From Bacteroidales bacterium UBA5281 (GTDB lineage Bacteria > Bacteroidota > Bacteroidia > Bacteroidales > Lentimicrobiaceae), in contig DHSR01000051.1 in NCBI GenBank assembly GCA_002410555.1, positions 1 to 27,006 of the forward strand: 27,006 nt of DNA, read 5' to 3'. Position numbers and translations under genes: made by a program. Positions 8,119 through 15,520 of this stretch are shown here, piece by piece. Numbering within the stretch: the first letter of the stretch is position 1; each line of letters starts with the position of its first letter. The notes under the pieces are model-generated. The model saw nothing but the letters and a program-made list of their open reading frames with translations, searched no databases and was not told the DNA's origin.

Positions 8119-8889
8119 TTAATATTTTCTATCCCCGCCCAGTATACCACCGAGCAGTGAGCCTCCAAGGCCACCAATTCCCCTGGATTCTTCTCTGTTG
8201 GTATGGGTGGCCGCCACCATTCTATCGGCAAGTCTCGAAAATGGCATACTTTGGAGAAACACCAAACCTGGTCCGCTAAGTTTTGCCAAAAATAAGCCTT
8301 CTCCGCCAAACAGGGCATTGGTAAAACCGCCTATGAACTTTATATCATAGGTAACATCGGGATGGAGTGCCACCAGGCATCCGGTGTCAACATACAGGTT
8401 TTCACCCTGCTGAAGGTTGCGCTGAACAATGGTACCTCCTGAATGCACAAATGCCAGTCCGTCACCGGAAAGTTTCTGTAAGATAAAACCTTCCCCACCA
8501 AACAGTCCTGCTCCGATTTTTCGGGTAAAGGCGATATCTATATCTATGCCTCTGGCTGAGCATAAAAAAGAGTCCTTCTGGCAAATCATGGTTCCCCCCA
8601 ACTGAGTCAGATTCATCGGAATAATTTTTCCTGGATAAGGCGCACTAAAGGCTACACGTCGTTTTGAGGCCGAATTATTTAAAAAAGTAGTAATAAAAAA
8701 GCCATCACCTGTCAGCATGCGCTTAAAACCCTTGAAAATCCCTCCGCCGGTATTGGTCTGCATCTCAATGCCTTCGTCCATATAAATCATGGCACCAGCT
8801 TCGGCACGTATGCCTTCGTTTGGATCAAGCTCAATTTCAACGAGTTGGATTTCTTCACCCAGGATTTGATAATCTATATGATCGGCCAT
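8119..8889 (-). CDS. AIM24 / TIGR00266 family protein
   Basis: A soluble 256-residue protein of the AIM24/TIGR00266 family, named after a yeast mitochondrial protein; the bacterial function is unknown. It is an all-beta protein with repeated glycine-rich turns: EAGAMIYMDEGIEMQT (about 31-46), the repeated GLFGGEGFIL / ALFGGEGLFL motifs, and GDGLAFVHSGG. It ends in a glycine/leucine-rich tail (GIGGLGGSLLGGILGG) just before the C-terminus, which may insert in or associate with membrane. Length is normal. It leads a likely two-gene unit with the permease. A perfect -7 box lies about 36 bases upstream of its ATG. Confidence 0.88.
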   Translation of the reverse strand: MADHIDYQILGEEIQLVEIELDPNEGIRAEAGAMIYMDEGIEMQTNTGGGIFKGFKRMLTGDGFFITTFLNNSASKRRVAFSAPYPGKIIPMNLTQLGGTMICQKDSFLCSARGIDIDIAFTRKIGAGLFGGEGFILQKLSGDGLAFVHSGGTIVQRNLQQGENLYVDTGCLVALHPDVTYDIKFIGGFTNALFGGEGLFLAKLSGPGLVFLQSMPFSRLADRMVAATHTNREESRGIGGLGGSLLGGILGGDRKY

Positions 8890-8924
8890 GGTTGAGGATT
8901 TTGAATTGTTTAGTTTGTATCCGG

Positions 8925-8932
8925 CAAATTTA
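8925..8932 (-). promoter_or_regulatory. Bacteroidota -7 box for the AIM24-like gene
   Basis: Reads TAAATTTG on the minus strand, a perfect TAnnTTTG match. It implies a leader of about 30 bases before the ATG at 8889. A weak -33 element (TTTC) lies 17 bases upstream. Confidence 0.45.
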
Positions 8933-8999
8933 ATAAGAATGCTTTACCTGAAATTAAAAAAATGTTGCACTGAACTTATCCAATCTTAAGAAAATGTTT

Positions 9000-9007
9000 T
9001 ATATTTG
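9000..9007 (+). promoter_or_regulatory. Bacteroidota -7 box for tRNA-His
   Basis: TATATTTG is a perfect TAnnTTTG match, 16 bases before the mature 5' end of the tRNA, as expected for a tRNA gene with a very short leader. Confidence 0.5.
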
Positions 9008-9023
9008 CAGTCGAATTCAATAT

Positions 9024-9098
9024 GGTGGTTTTAGCTCAGTTGGTTAGAGCGTCTGATTGTGGTTCAGAAGGTCGTGGGTTCGAGTCCCATATTCCACC
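9024..9098 (+). tRNA. tRNA-His (anticodon GTG)
   Basis: Folds as a full cloverleaf: D-stem GCTC/GAGC, anticodon stem TCTGA/TCAGA around loop TTGTGGT (anticodon GTG), variable loop AGGTC, and T-stem GTGGG/CCCAT around TTCGAGT. The extra G at position -1 opposite discriminator C73, the hallmark of tRNA-His, is present. CCA is not encoded. The acceptor stem pairs well at its outer end (GGTGG with CCACC) but shows two T-T oppositions at 5:68 and 6:67. Confidence 0.93.
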
Positions 9099-9109
9099 CG
9101 ATAACAAGA

Positions 9110-9136
9110 AAGGTTGCTGTAAGGCAGCCTTTTTTA
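9110..9136 (+). terminator. Rho-independent terminator after tRNA-His
   Basis: Stem GGTTGC (9112-9117) pairs with GCAGCC (9124-9129), with one G-T pair and a 6-base loop. Flanking AA/TT extends the stem, and a run of six T follows. It sits 12 bases after the tRNA. Confidence 0.8.
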
Positions 9137-9297
9137 TTTGATTATAGAATCTACACCTAATGATCCGGGCTGATTTTTTTATCAATAAATCCCGGGCTGA
9201 TTTCTTACAGTGGCATTGCATCAAATATGTGGTTGAACTTTTTGCCGAAAATTCACTTATATAAGTAATGCTATACATGTATGTCAACAAAAATGAT

Positions 9298-9305
9298 TAT
9301 TTTTG
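9298..9305 (+). promoter_or_regulatory. Bacteroidota -7 box for the metal cassette
   Basis: TATTTTTG, a perfect TAnnTTTG match. Transcription would start near 9311. That rules out the upstream in-frame ATG at 9281 and supports a start at 9326 or 9338 for the first gene. Confidence 0.5.
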
Positions 9306-9337
9306 TCGCCAACAATTCAATTATAATGGCTGATTTG

Positions 9338-9748
9338 ATGAAACGGGTCTTTGTTTTGCTGATGATGGTGGCTTTTCTGCTGCCCGCTACCGGCATGCAG
9401 TTTTTCGTACATCACTGTACAGCTATGAACCATAGTGAATATAGCCTTGACGGAAGTAATAGTTGTTGTGGAGAAGCTACTCCTCTTCAAAAGTCTTCTG
9501 ATCAGAAGCTCCCCGGGGACTTTTTTAATGCTCAGGAATGTTGTACAGATGCTCAGGTGTTGGTGAAAATTGATGAATCTTATCTTATCCCCGAATCAGT
9601 TCCGGTTTTTTCTGTATTTGCCATTTTAACTTCTGTTTTTAAATTAAACTTTACTACTGAATCCATACCCTTTTCCTTTATCAAACGTATTATTCCCAAT
9701 GTCTTTTCTGACTGGGTATGGCTTACCAATTTATCTATCCGCATCTGA
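9338..9748 (+). CDS. Small exported Cys/His protein, HYC_CC_PP-like
   Basis: About 136 residues. The chosen ATG starts a good signal peptide (MKRVFVLLMMVAFLLPATG); an ATG four codons upstream is also possible. The mature part carries clustered potential metal ligands: HHC shortly after the signal peptide, a CC pair about 20 residues on, and a second CC pair (ECCTD). A hydrophobic stretch follows (VPVFSVFAILTSVFKLNF). This pattern resembles the Bacteroidota HYC_CC_PP family of small proteins found beside TonB receptors and heavy-metal-binding proteins; function is not established. Here it precedes a TonB-dependent receptor and an HMA-domain protein on the same strand, about 85 bp before the receptor. 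I infer a role in handling copper or a similar soft metal in the envelope. Confidence 0.72.
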   Translation: MKRVFVLLMMVAFLLPATGMQFFVHHCTAMNHSEYSLDGSNSCCGEATPLQKSSDQKLPGDFFNAQECCTDAQVLVKIDESYLIPESVPVFSVFAILTSVFKLNFTTESIPFSFIKRIIPNVFSDWVWLTNLSIRI

Positions 9749-9833
9749 TTAAATAATTTTTACGATTTCGGGAAGGTGCTCTCGTGCTTTCTTGTTGAAT
9801 TTAAAGTAAAAATTATTAAAATCAATCCCAAAA

Positions 9834-12059
9834 ATGAAACTTTCTCTTTCTCTCATGAGTCTTATGCTCATACTAACGATCGTTCCGCCTGTTTTTTCAC
9901 AGGAAAAGGTTAGTGGCCGCATTGTAGAAAATGTAAAAAATGATAAAATTCCCCTTCCGTATGCCAATGTTTACTGGCAGGGAACCACTACCGGGTCAGT
10001 GAGTGATGAAAATGGCCAGTTTAAGCTGAATCGTATCCCGGGTAACAACACATTGATTGCCAGTTATGTAGGATATATCAATGACACCATTATTTTAAAA
10101 TCAGGACAAAAAAAGGTAGAGGTGGTACTTCAGCCAGGTTCTGAACTGGCAGAAGTGGAAATAAAACAACGCATGGCCGGTACCTTTATCAGCAGCATTA
10201 AGCCCATTAAAACGGAAGTAATTACTACTGCCGGCTTAACCAAACTGGCCTGCTGCAACCTTTCTGAAAGCTTTGAAAATAATGCCACGGTAGATGTTGG
10301 ATTCAGCGATGCAGTAACTGGGGCCAAACAAATTCAGATGCTCGGTCTTGCCGGAGTATACAGTCAGTTGATGGTGGAAAATATTCCATTTACCCGCGGG
10401 CTTGGCGCAGCTTTTGGACTTACTTATATTCCGGGTACCTGGATGGAATCTATTCAGGTGTCAAAAGGTTCTTCCTCCGTTATCAACGGTTTTGAATCTA
10501 TGACCGGACAAATCAATGCTGAATTCCGAAAGCCTTTCGATATGGATAGGTTTTACCTGAATCTTTACGGTAACAATGAGGGCCGGCTGGAACTCAATTC
10601 TCATGCTTCGCACGTATTTGCGGAAGATAAATTGAGTACCGCAGTACTGGCCCACGTATCCGGTCAGTTTAAACGCATTGATATGAATGATGATGGTTTT
10701 CTTGATCAACCACTTTCCAGACAGTTAAACCTGAGTAACCGTTGGAGCTATGAAAAACATGGAGTTACCGAGTCTAAATTCGGGATTAACTTTTTGTATG
10801 ATGAGCGTAATGGCGGACAGTTGATGAACCTGCAAACCAAAGAAGCCATCGAACAGGGCAAGTACGTTATTGATCTGGTTACCAAACGCGTTCAAATTTA
10901 TGATAAGACCGGATTTGTGTTTCCAGGCCTGGAAAATACAAGTCTGGGATTGATATTTAGTGGATTGTATCATGATCAGCAGTCTGTATTCGGGCCCCGT
11001 GATTATAATGCAACCCAACTAGGCTTTTACGGGAATGCGATTTTTCAGTCACAGATAGTCAATCCTGCACATGTTTATAATGCCGGGGTAAGCTGGATGT
11101 ATGATGATTATGATGAGGTCATTTCTGATACATCCTTCAGCCGTGTAGAATCGGTGCCTGGAGTTTTTGCACAATATACATACAGCCCCAACGAAAAACT
11201 AAGTCTGATTGCCGGCTTCAGGGCCGATCATCACAATAAATATGGCACATTTTATACCCCGCGCTTCCATTTTAAGGTAAATATCTTTGAACACACTGTA
11301 CTTCGCGGCTCCGCCGGAAAAGGATACCGTTCAGCATCTGTGCTTGCGGAGAACACCGGCATGCTGGTAAGTGCCCGTCAGCTTGTGTTCAGGGATGACT
11401 TTACCATGGAAGAGGCCTGGAATTATGGAGTGAACCTTACCCAGACCATTGCCCTGACCGAAGAGCGTAATCTGACGCTATCGGCCGATTACTACCGGAC
11501 AGATTTTATCAATCAGGTTATTCTCGATATCGATCAATCGTTTGACCGGATTGAGATTTACAATCTGAATGGGGAATCTTATTCCAACAGTTTTCAGATC
11601 AATGCAGAGGCAGGCGTTTTCGAAGGTTTTGACCTGACGCTGGCTTATCGCTTCAACGATGTGAAAGCTACCACTGCCGGTGAACTGCGCGAACGTCCGC
11701 TGGTAAGCCGCCACAAAGGTTTGATGTCGATGTCGTATGCCACGCGTTTCGAAAAGTGGAAATTTGACCTCACTGTTCAATATAATGGCCGCACCCGACT
11801 GCCACTCAATATGCCGGCTTTAACCGAAGTGGGTTATGGCGACTATTCTCCCGACTACTACATGGTGCACTCCCAGATTACCCGGAAGTTTAAGAAGTTT
11901 GATGTTTATACAGGCATCGAAAACCTGACCAACTTTGTACAGCACGACCCGATACTTGGATATGAGCAGCCCTTTGAGCCTGGTTTTGATGCCGGTGTGA
12001 TGTGGGGGCCTTTATTGGGACGCATGGTATATGCCGGTTTGAGGTATGCCATTAAATGA
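9834..12059 (+). CDS. TonB-dependent receptor with CarboxypepD-reg domain, likely metal-related
   Basis: An outer-membrane active transporter of 741 residues. It has a signal peptide (cleavage about after residue 22, VFSQ), then a carboxypeptidase-regulatory-like beta domain (about 25-110; PYANVYWQGTTTGSVSDENG, YVGY), a plug domain (about 115-235; QIQMLGLAGVYSQLMVENIP, GFESMTGQINAEFR), and a long beta-barrel to the C-terminus. A vicinal Cys pair (LACCNLSESF) at the start of the plug is unusual and could be a metal ligand. It lies between an HYC_CC_PP-like protein and an HMA metal-binding protein, so uptake or sensing of a metal complex, perhaps copper, is the best inference. The spacing of 28 bp to the HMA gene supports an operon. 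A degraded copy of part of this gene's 3' region lies at 19790-19967. Confidence 0.9.
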   Translation: MKLSLSLMSLMLILTIVPPVFSQEKVSGRIVENVKNDKIPLPYANVYWQGTTTGSVSDENGQFKLNRIPGNNTLIASYVGYINDTIILKSGQKKVEVVLQPGSELAEVEIKQRMAGTFISSIKPIKTEVITTAGLTKLACCNLSESFENNATVDVGFSDAVTGAKQIQMLGLAGVYSQLMVENIPFTRGLGAAFGLTYIPGTWMESIQVSKGSSSVINGFESMTGQINAEFRKPFDMDRFYLNLYGNNEGRLELNSHASHVFAEDKLSTAVLAHVSGQFKRIDMNDDGFLDQPLSRQLNLSNRWSYEKHGVTESKFGINFLYDERNGGQLMNLQTKEAIEQGKYVIDLVTKRVQIYDKTGFVFPGLENTSLGLIFSGLYHDQQSVFGPRDYNATQLGFYGNAIFQSQIVNPAHVYNAGVSWMYDDYDEVISDTSFSRVESVPGVFAQYTYSPNEKLSLIAGFRADHHNKYGTFYTPRFHFKVNIFEHTVLRGSAGKGYRSASVLAENTGMLVSARQLVFRDDFTMEEAWNYGVNLTQTIALTEERNLTLSADYYRTDFINQVILDIDQSFDRIEIYNLNGESYSNSFQINAEAGVFEGFDLTLAYRFNDVKATTAGELRERPLVSRHKGLMSMSYATRFEKWKFDLTVQYNGRTRLPLNMPALTEVGYGDYSPDYYMVHSQITRKFKKFDVYTGIENLTNFVQHDPILGYEQPFEPGFDAGVMWGPLLGRMVYAGLRYAIK

Positions 12060-12087
12060 TTTTTTTCACCCTTAAAACTAAATAAAA

Positions 12088-12453
12088 ATGAAAAATACCC
12101 TGATTTTATTCATGATGCTTGCTTTTTCAGTAAGCCTTTATGCTCAACAACCTAAAACGCAGGTCATCAACATTAAAGTGTCATCACAATGTGAAGACTG
12201 CAAGGAAACCATTGAGCGGGCACTTGCCTTTGAGCGCGGCATTACCAAATCAACGGTTGACCTGGAAACCAATACGGTGGAAGTAACTTATAAAACCGGA
12301 AAGACCAATCCGGACAAGATCAGAAAAGCCATATCCGCTGCCGGTTATGATGCTGATGAGGTAAAAGCGGATCCCAAGGCTTACAAAGCGCTGAAAGACT
12401 GCTGCAAAAAGCCCGAAGACCGGGAGTTTGACCATTCTGGTCACGACCACTAA
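12088..12453 (+). CDS. Exported HMA-domain heavy-metal-binding protein
   Basis: A 121-residue protein with a signal peptide (cleavage about after residue 19, LYAQ) followed by one heavy-metal-associated (HMA) domain (about 25-90). The metal-binding CxxC is Cys35-Glu-Asp-Cys38, in the usual loop after the first strand. The C-terminal tail adds further possible ligands: a CC pair (105-106) and a His-rich end (His116, His119, His121). HMA domains bind Cu(I), Zn(II) or similar ions; an exported one probably acts in the periplasm. It is the last gene of the cassette and is followed by a strong terminator. It may pass metal to or from the TonB receptor or buffer it; this is inference from linkage. 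Confidence 0.9.
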   Translation: MKNTLILFMMLAFSVSLYAQQPKTQVINIKVSSQCEDCKETIERALAFERGITKSTVDLETNTVEVTYKTGKTNPDKIRKAISAAGYDADEVKADPKAYKALKDCCKKPEDREFDHSGHDH

Positions 12454-12469
12454 AGCTGAAAATCAATTG

Positions 12470-12520
12470 AAAAGAGCCGGCAAATGGGTTTTTATATATA
12501 CCCACTTGCCGGCTCTTTTT
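12470..12520 (+). terminator. Strong, probably bidirectional terminator
   Basis: A 10-bp perfect stem, GAGCCGGCAA (12474-12483) with TTGCCGGCTC (12506-12515), continues past one A-C mismatch into TGGGT/ACCCA. AAAA lies before the stem and TTTTT after it. The A and T flanks allow termination in both directions, so it may also stop the leftward-transcribed operon that ends at 12636. Confidence 0.85.
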
Positions 12521-12635
12521 CTTTAACCTGAACTATTCATAACAATAGGAATTATGAATAAAGTTCTGGTTAACCCCGTGCTGAGTTTTGTTAAATCTTT
12601 GAAAAAAGTTATTACTAAAAAGATTCAATTTAGGA

Positions 12636-14738
12636 TTACCTTACAAACTTCCTTAGTACCGTTTCCCTGCTTTCGGTAGTTAGTCTGAGCAGGTAAATCC
12701 CTTTTTCAATATCGCCCGTAGCAATGCTAATTCGCTCGCTTCCATCAGGCAGAATGAGGATTTCACTATGGATAATCCGGCCTTGCAGGTCAATGATTTC
12801 TGCAATTATTTTACCTAAAGTCCGGGAGCTTAACTCTAAATAAAGAGTTTCACCAACCGGGTTGGGATAAAGAATTCCAGCTTCCAGAGCCGGTTTGTCT
12901 AGTTCGTTTTCACCCAGTACAGAGATAAAAGTTTCATTAACCACGAAGCTGACATTGGCAGTTGATGAGCCTTCCGAAAGTATAACCACCAGGGCTTCGG
13001 TTGTTTTACCGGTCATTTCGGCCTGTATGGTATATTCACCGTATGGTAGATTGCTGAATGCAAACGCGCCATCGCTGTTTGAGAAAGTGTAGGTAATAGG
13101 TAGTCCGGTGCTGTTGAACAGAATGATTTCAACATTGGCTGCAGGTGCCCCACCCGATTTAAAGGTGCCACCCATGCTTATGGTTCCTGAAATACTGGCA
13201 TTGCCAACTCCGTAAGTAGAAGAAGAAACAAGATTAATCGGATACCAGCCATTGGGTTCGCCGGCGGAAACAATGGTTGCCCCCTGCCAGGTGAGGGAGC
13301 TGGTGTAGTAAGTAGGCAGATAGTCGAAGAAATTGGATGAGCCAGGAGTGAGCATCGCGTAAATATAGTACGACCCGGCAGGAACACCACCAAAGTTATA
13401 GGTTCCGGCAGAATCAATCGTGGTTTCAGCATAGTAGTAATTATTTGCACCAATCAGCCAGACTGTTCCCTGATCTGCAAGAGCATTTCCTGCAATCACA
13501 TTGCCCGAAAGGGTATAATCGCCCATCACCACACCGGCATAAATCTCCATGCAATAGGTGCTTTGGCAATTTCCTGTACTATCCCAAATGGTAAGACAGG
13601 CGTTGTAGATGCCAGGATTGGCATATGTATGCATAGGATTAGGGTCCATCGATCCGGTTCCATCGCCAAATGCCCATTGTTGGCTGGTGTAACCGGGAGT
13701 TGAGGTATTAATAAACAAGTAGTTAAGTGAAGTGGCCAAAGAGTCTCCCGGATATGCGAAGAATGAAGCCTGACAGTCCGGTTGAACGGCATTTACCCAT
13801 ATTTCCAGGCAGGTTTGATCCCAGCAGTTGTTCAGGCTGTCGCCGATGGTAAGACAGGCAATATAGATGCCCGGTTCAGCATACGTATAGGTTGGATTGG
13901 CCTGGCTGGATTGACCGCCATCGCCAAAATCCCAGAAGATAAAGCTGTGCTCTCCCTGTGAAAGATTCTCAAAATAGTAAGTATAACCGCTTGAGTCGGG
14001 AATTGCTGACATAATTGCTTCACACGATGAACCACCACCGGGGAAAATAACCTGGCAACTGGTACTTGTACAGGTGTCATTTACAGGGTCGTTGGCAATG
14101 GTAGTAAGGCAAACATTGAAAACAGTACCTGCAAACTGGAAAGTATGCGTAACCTGCTGACCTGTTGCAGTTGTTCCATCACCAAAATCCCAGAAATAAT
14201 CGGCCGGGACTCCAGACATCACATATCCCGAAAAAGAATAAGTATTGCCATCGTTGGTAAAGGCTTCAAAATAGTTTTCGCAGGGCGAGGGAATGTTGAT
14301 ATAAACATCCTGGCAAGAAGTATAGGTGCAGGATTGTCCATCGGGGCCTGTTCCTGTTGTGGTGAGGCAAACATTGTAAACTTCATCAGGATTGGCAAAG
14401 GCGTGCGACACTGTCTGGCCGGTAGCGGTAGTTCCATCGCCAAATTCCCAGAACCAGGATTCTATCTGGGTGTTGTTGGCCCAGCCTTTAAAGGTAAAGC
14501 ATGCATTGAGCGAATCGGGATAATACCAGAAGGAGCTCTCACAGGGAGTTGGAATAAAGTTAAATACTTCCTGGCATGAAATTGCTGTACACGACACTCC
14601 GCCAGGGTCGAAACCAGTTGTGGTAAGGCATACATTGTGTACCGTATTTGTGTCGGCAAACACATGCATAACAGATTGACCTGTGGCTGTGGTTCCATCA
14701 CCAAAATCCCACATCCAGATGTCCACAGGGCTGTTCAT
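12636..14738 (-). CDS. C-terminal part of split PKD-repeat protein with T9SS type A sorting domain
   Basis: A 700-codon open frame in the same frame as the gene piece upstream, from which it is cut off by one TAA and six codons. It has no signal peptide, so it cannot be exported alone. Five PKD domains are marked by W-x-W/F-x-FGDG motifs (starting near 8, 95, 180, 270 and 355). The first three share the nearly identical stretch FGDGTTATGQ, a sign of recent internal duplication. Two Ig-like or carboxypeptidase-regulatory-like modules follow. A type A T9SS sorting domain of about 80 residues (LYPNPVGETLYLEL ... GIYLLRLTTESRETVLRKFVR) closes the protein. Cysteines recur once per PKD unit in a fixed pattern. 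The intact product would be an exported, surface-attached or secreted adhesin-like protein of about 933 residues. It is probably a pseudogene or a sequence error at the stop. Confidence 0.8.
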   Translation of the reverse strand: MNSPVDIWMWDFGDGTTATGQSVMHVFADTNTVHNVCLTTTGFDPGGVSCTAISCQEVFNFIPTPCESSFWYYPDSLNACFTFKGWANNTQIESWFWEFGDGTTATGQTVSHAFANPDEVYNVCLTTTGTGPDGQSCTYTSCQDVYINIPSPCENYFEAFTNDGNTYSFSGYVMSGVPADYFWDFGDGTTATGQQVTHTFQFAGTVFNVCLTTIANDPVNDTCTSTSCQVIFPGGGSSCEAIMSAIPDSSGYTYYFENLSQGEHSFIFWDFGDGGQSSQANPTYTYAEPGIYIACLTIGDSLNNCWDQTCLEIWVNAVQPDCQASFFAYPGDSLATSLNYLFINTSTPGYTSQQWAFGDGTGSMDPNPMHTYANPGIYNACLTIWDSTGNCQSTYCMEIYAGVVMGDYTLSGNVIAGNALADQGTVWLIGANNYYYAETTIDSAGTYNFGGVPAGSYYIYAMLTPGSSNFFDYLPTYYTSSLTWQGATIVSAGEPNGWYPINLVSSSTYGVGNASISGTISMGGTFKSGGAPAANVEIILFNSTGLPITYTFSNSDGAFAFSNLPYGEYTIQAEMTGKTTEALVVILSEGSSTANVSFVVNETFISVLGENELDKPALEAGILYPNPVGETLYLELSSRTLGKIIAEIIDLQGRIIHSEILILPDGSERISIATGDIEKGIYLLRLTTESRETVLRKFVR

Positions 14739-14756
14739 GGCCCAGCCTTCAAACAG

Positions 14757-15437
14757 TTAGCCATTTCCTGTAGAATCGGCAGTGTACCAGAAATAATTCA
14801 TACAGGAATCGGGTTGAAAAAACCCGGCGTCAACCGGTAAACAAAAATTGCTGTAGCAAGAACTGTCGTCGCTGCTGATATACAGGCAGGCATTGTATAA
14901 GCCAGATTCTGAATATGAATGGATTGGATTTTGCTCAGATGAATAATTGCCGTCGCCAAAATCCCAGTACCAGTTATCAATGCCTGCATCTGGCATGAAA
15001 GTGCTTTGATCAATAAAAGCAATGCTCAGCATGTCGTTGGAGGCCGGTTGGTAAAAGAATGAAGCCTGGCATCCTGAAGCAGCATTGCAATAAATATTGA
15101 AGTCAATCGTAATCTGTTGCATACCGGGATAAAACCCCGCAGTATTGCTTACCATCTGTCCATTACAGTCAATGGTACTGACAACGATCTGCCCCTGGGT
15201 AACGCCATCCATGTAAGGAATCTGATCGGTGTAAAATCCCGATGAATCAGTGAATACCTGATTTGTGTAGCCGGGGAAATTAATACTGTCAACGGAAATA
15301 AACATGGGCTGACCGGCAACAGGGATGCCGGTTTCCTGATTAATAACATGACCGGTTAATGTAACATAATCTTGTTGAGCAAAGGCCATAGATACGGCCA
15401 TTGTCATCAAAAACAGTAAAGCAAGTAGTTTTTTCAT
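14757..15437 (-). CDS. N-terminal part of split PKD-repeat T9SS protein
   Basis: A 226-codon piece with a clear signal peptide (MKKLLALLFLMTMAVSMAFAQ). The open frame extends 15 codons further upstream, but this ATG gives the better signal. A beta-rich carboxypeptidase-regulatory-like module follows (about 25-118), then one PKD domain (WYWDFGDG at 156-163), and the start of a second unit. The frame then ends at TAA (14757-14759). The next domain resumes in the same frame right after the stop: LFEGW aligns with FKGW of the next repeat. The stop therefore lies inside a repeat, where the neighbouring repeat has Phe, and one base change could create it. As it stands, the product would be exported but lack the sorting domain. 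It is the last gene of the sigma-factor operon and a paralogue of the gene just upstream. Confidence 0.8.
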   Translation of the reverse strand: MKKLLALLFLMTMAVSMAFAQQDYVTLTGHVINQETGIPVAGQPMFISVDSINFPGYTNQVFTDSSGFYTDQIPYMDGVTQGQIVVSTIDCNGQMVSNTAGFYPGMQQITIDFNIYCNAASGCQASFFYQPASNDMLSIAFIDQSTFMPDAGIDNWYWDFGDGNYSSEQNPIHSYSESGLYNACLYISSDDSSCYSNFCLPVDAGFFQPDSCMNYFWYTADSTGNG

Positions 15438-15520
15438 GGGTTTTACTTTTTTTGGTTGATTGTAAAATTCAAATGTGTTCATATAAAAGACACCTTCAAA
15501 CGAAAAGGTTGCCTGTGATC

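Noticed and set aside
9036..9290. Minus-strand open frame of 84 codons ending in GGIWDSNPRPSEPQSDALTN
   Set aside because: It runs antisense through the tRNA-His gene; this peptide end is the familiar false product of reading a tRNA backwards.
9281..9337. Upstream ATG giving a 155-residue form of the HYC_CC_PP-like protein
   Set aside because: It lies before the perfect -7 box at 9298, and the extra residues would spoil the N-terminal signal peptide.
13178..14704. Several 80-90-codon open frames on the minus strand inside the split PKD gene, and plus-strand ones
   Set aside because: They are out-of-frame readings of a repetitive coding sequence with no start context of their own.
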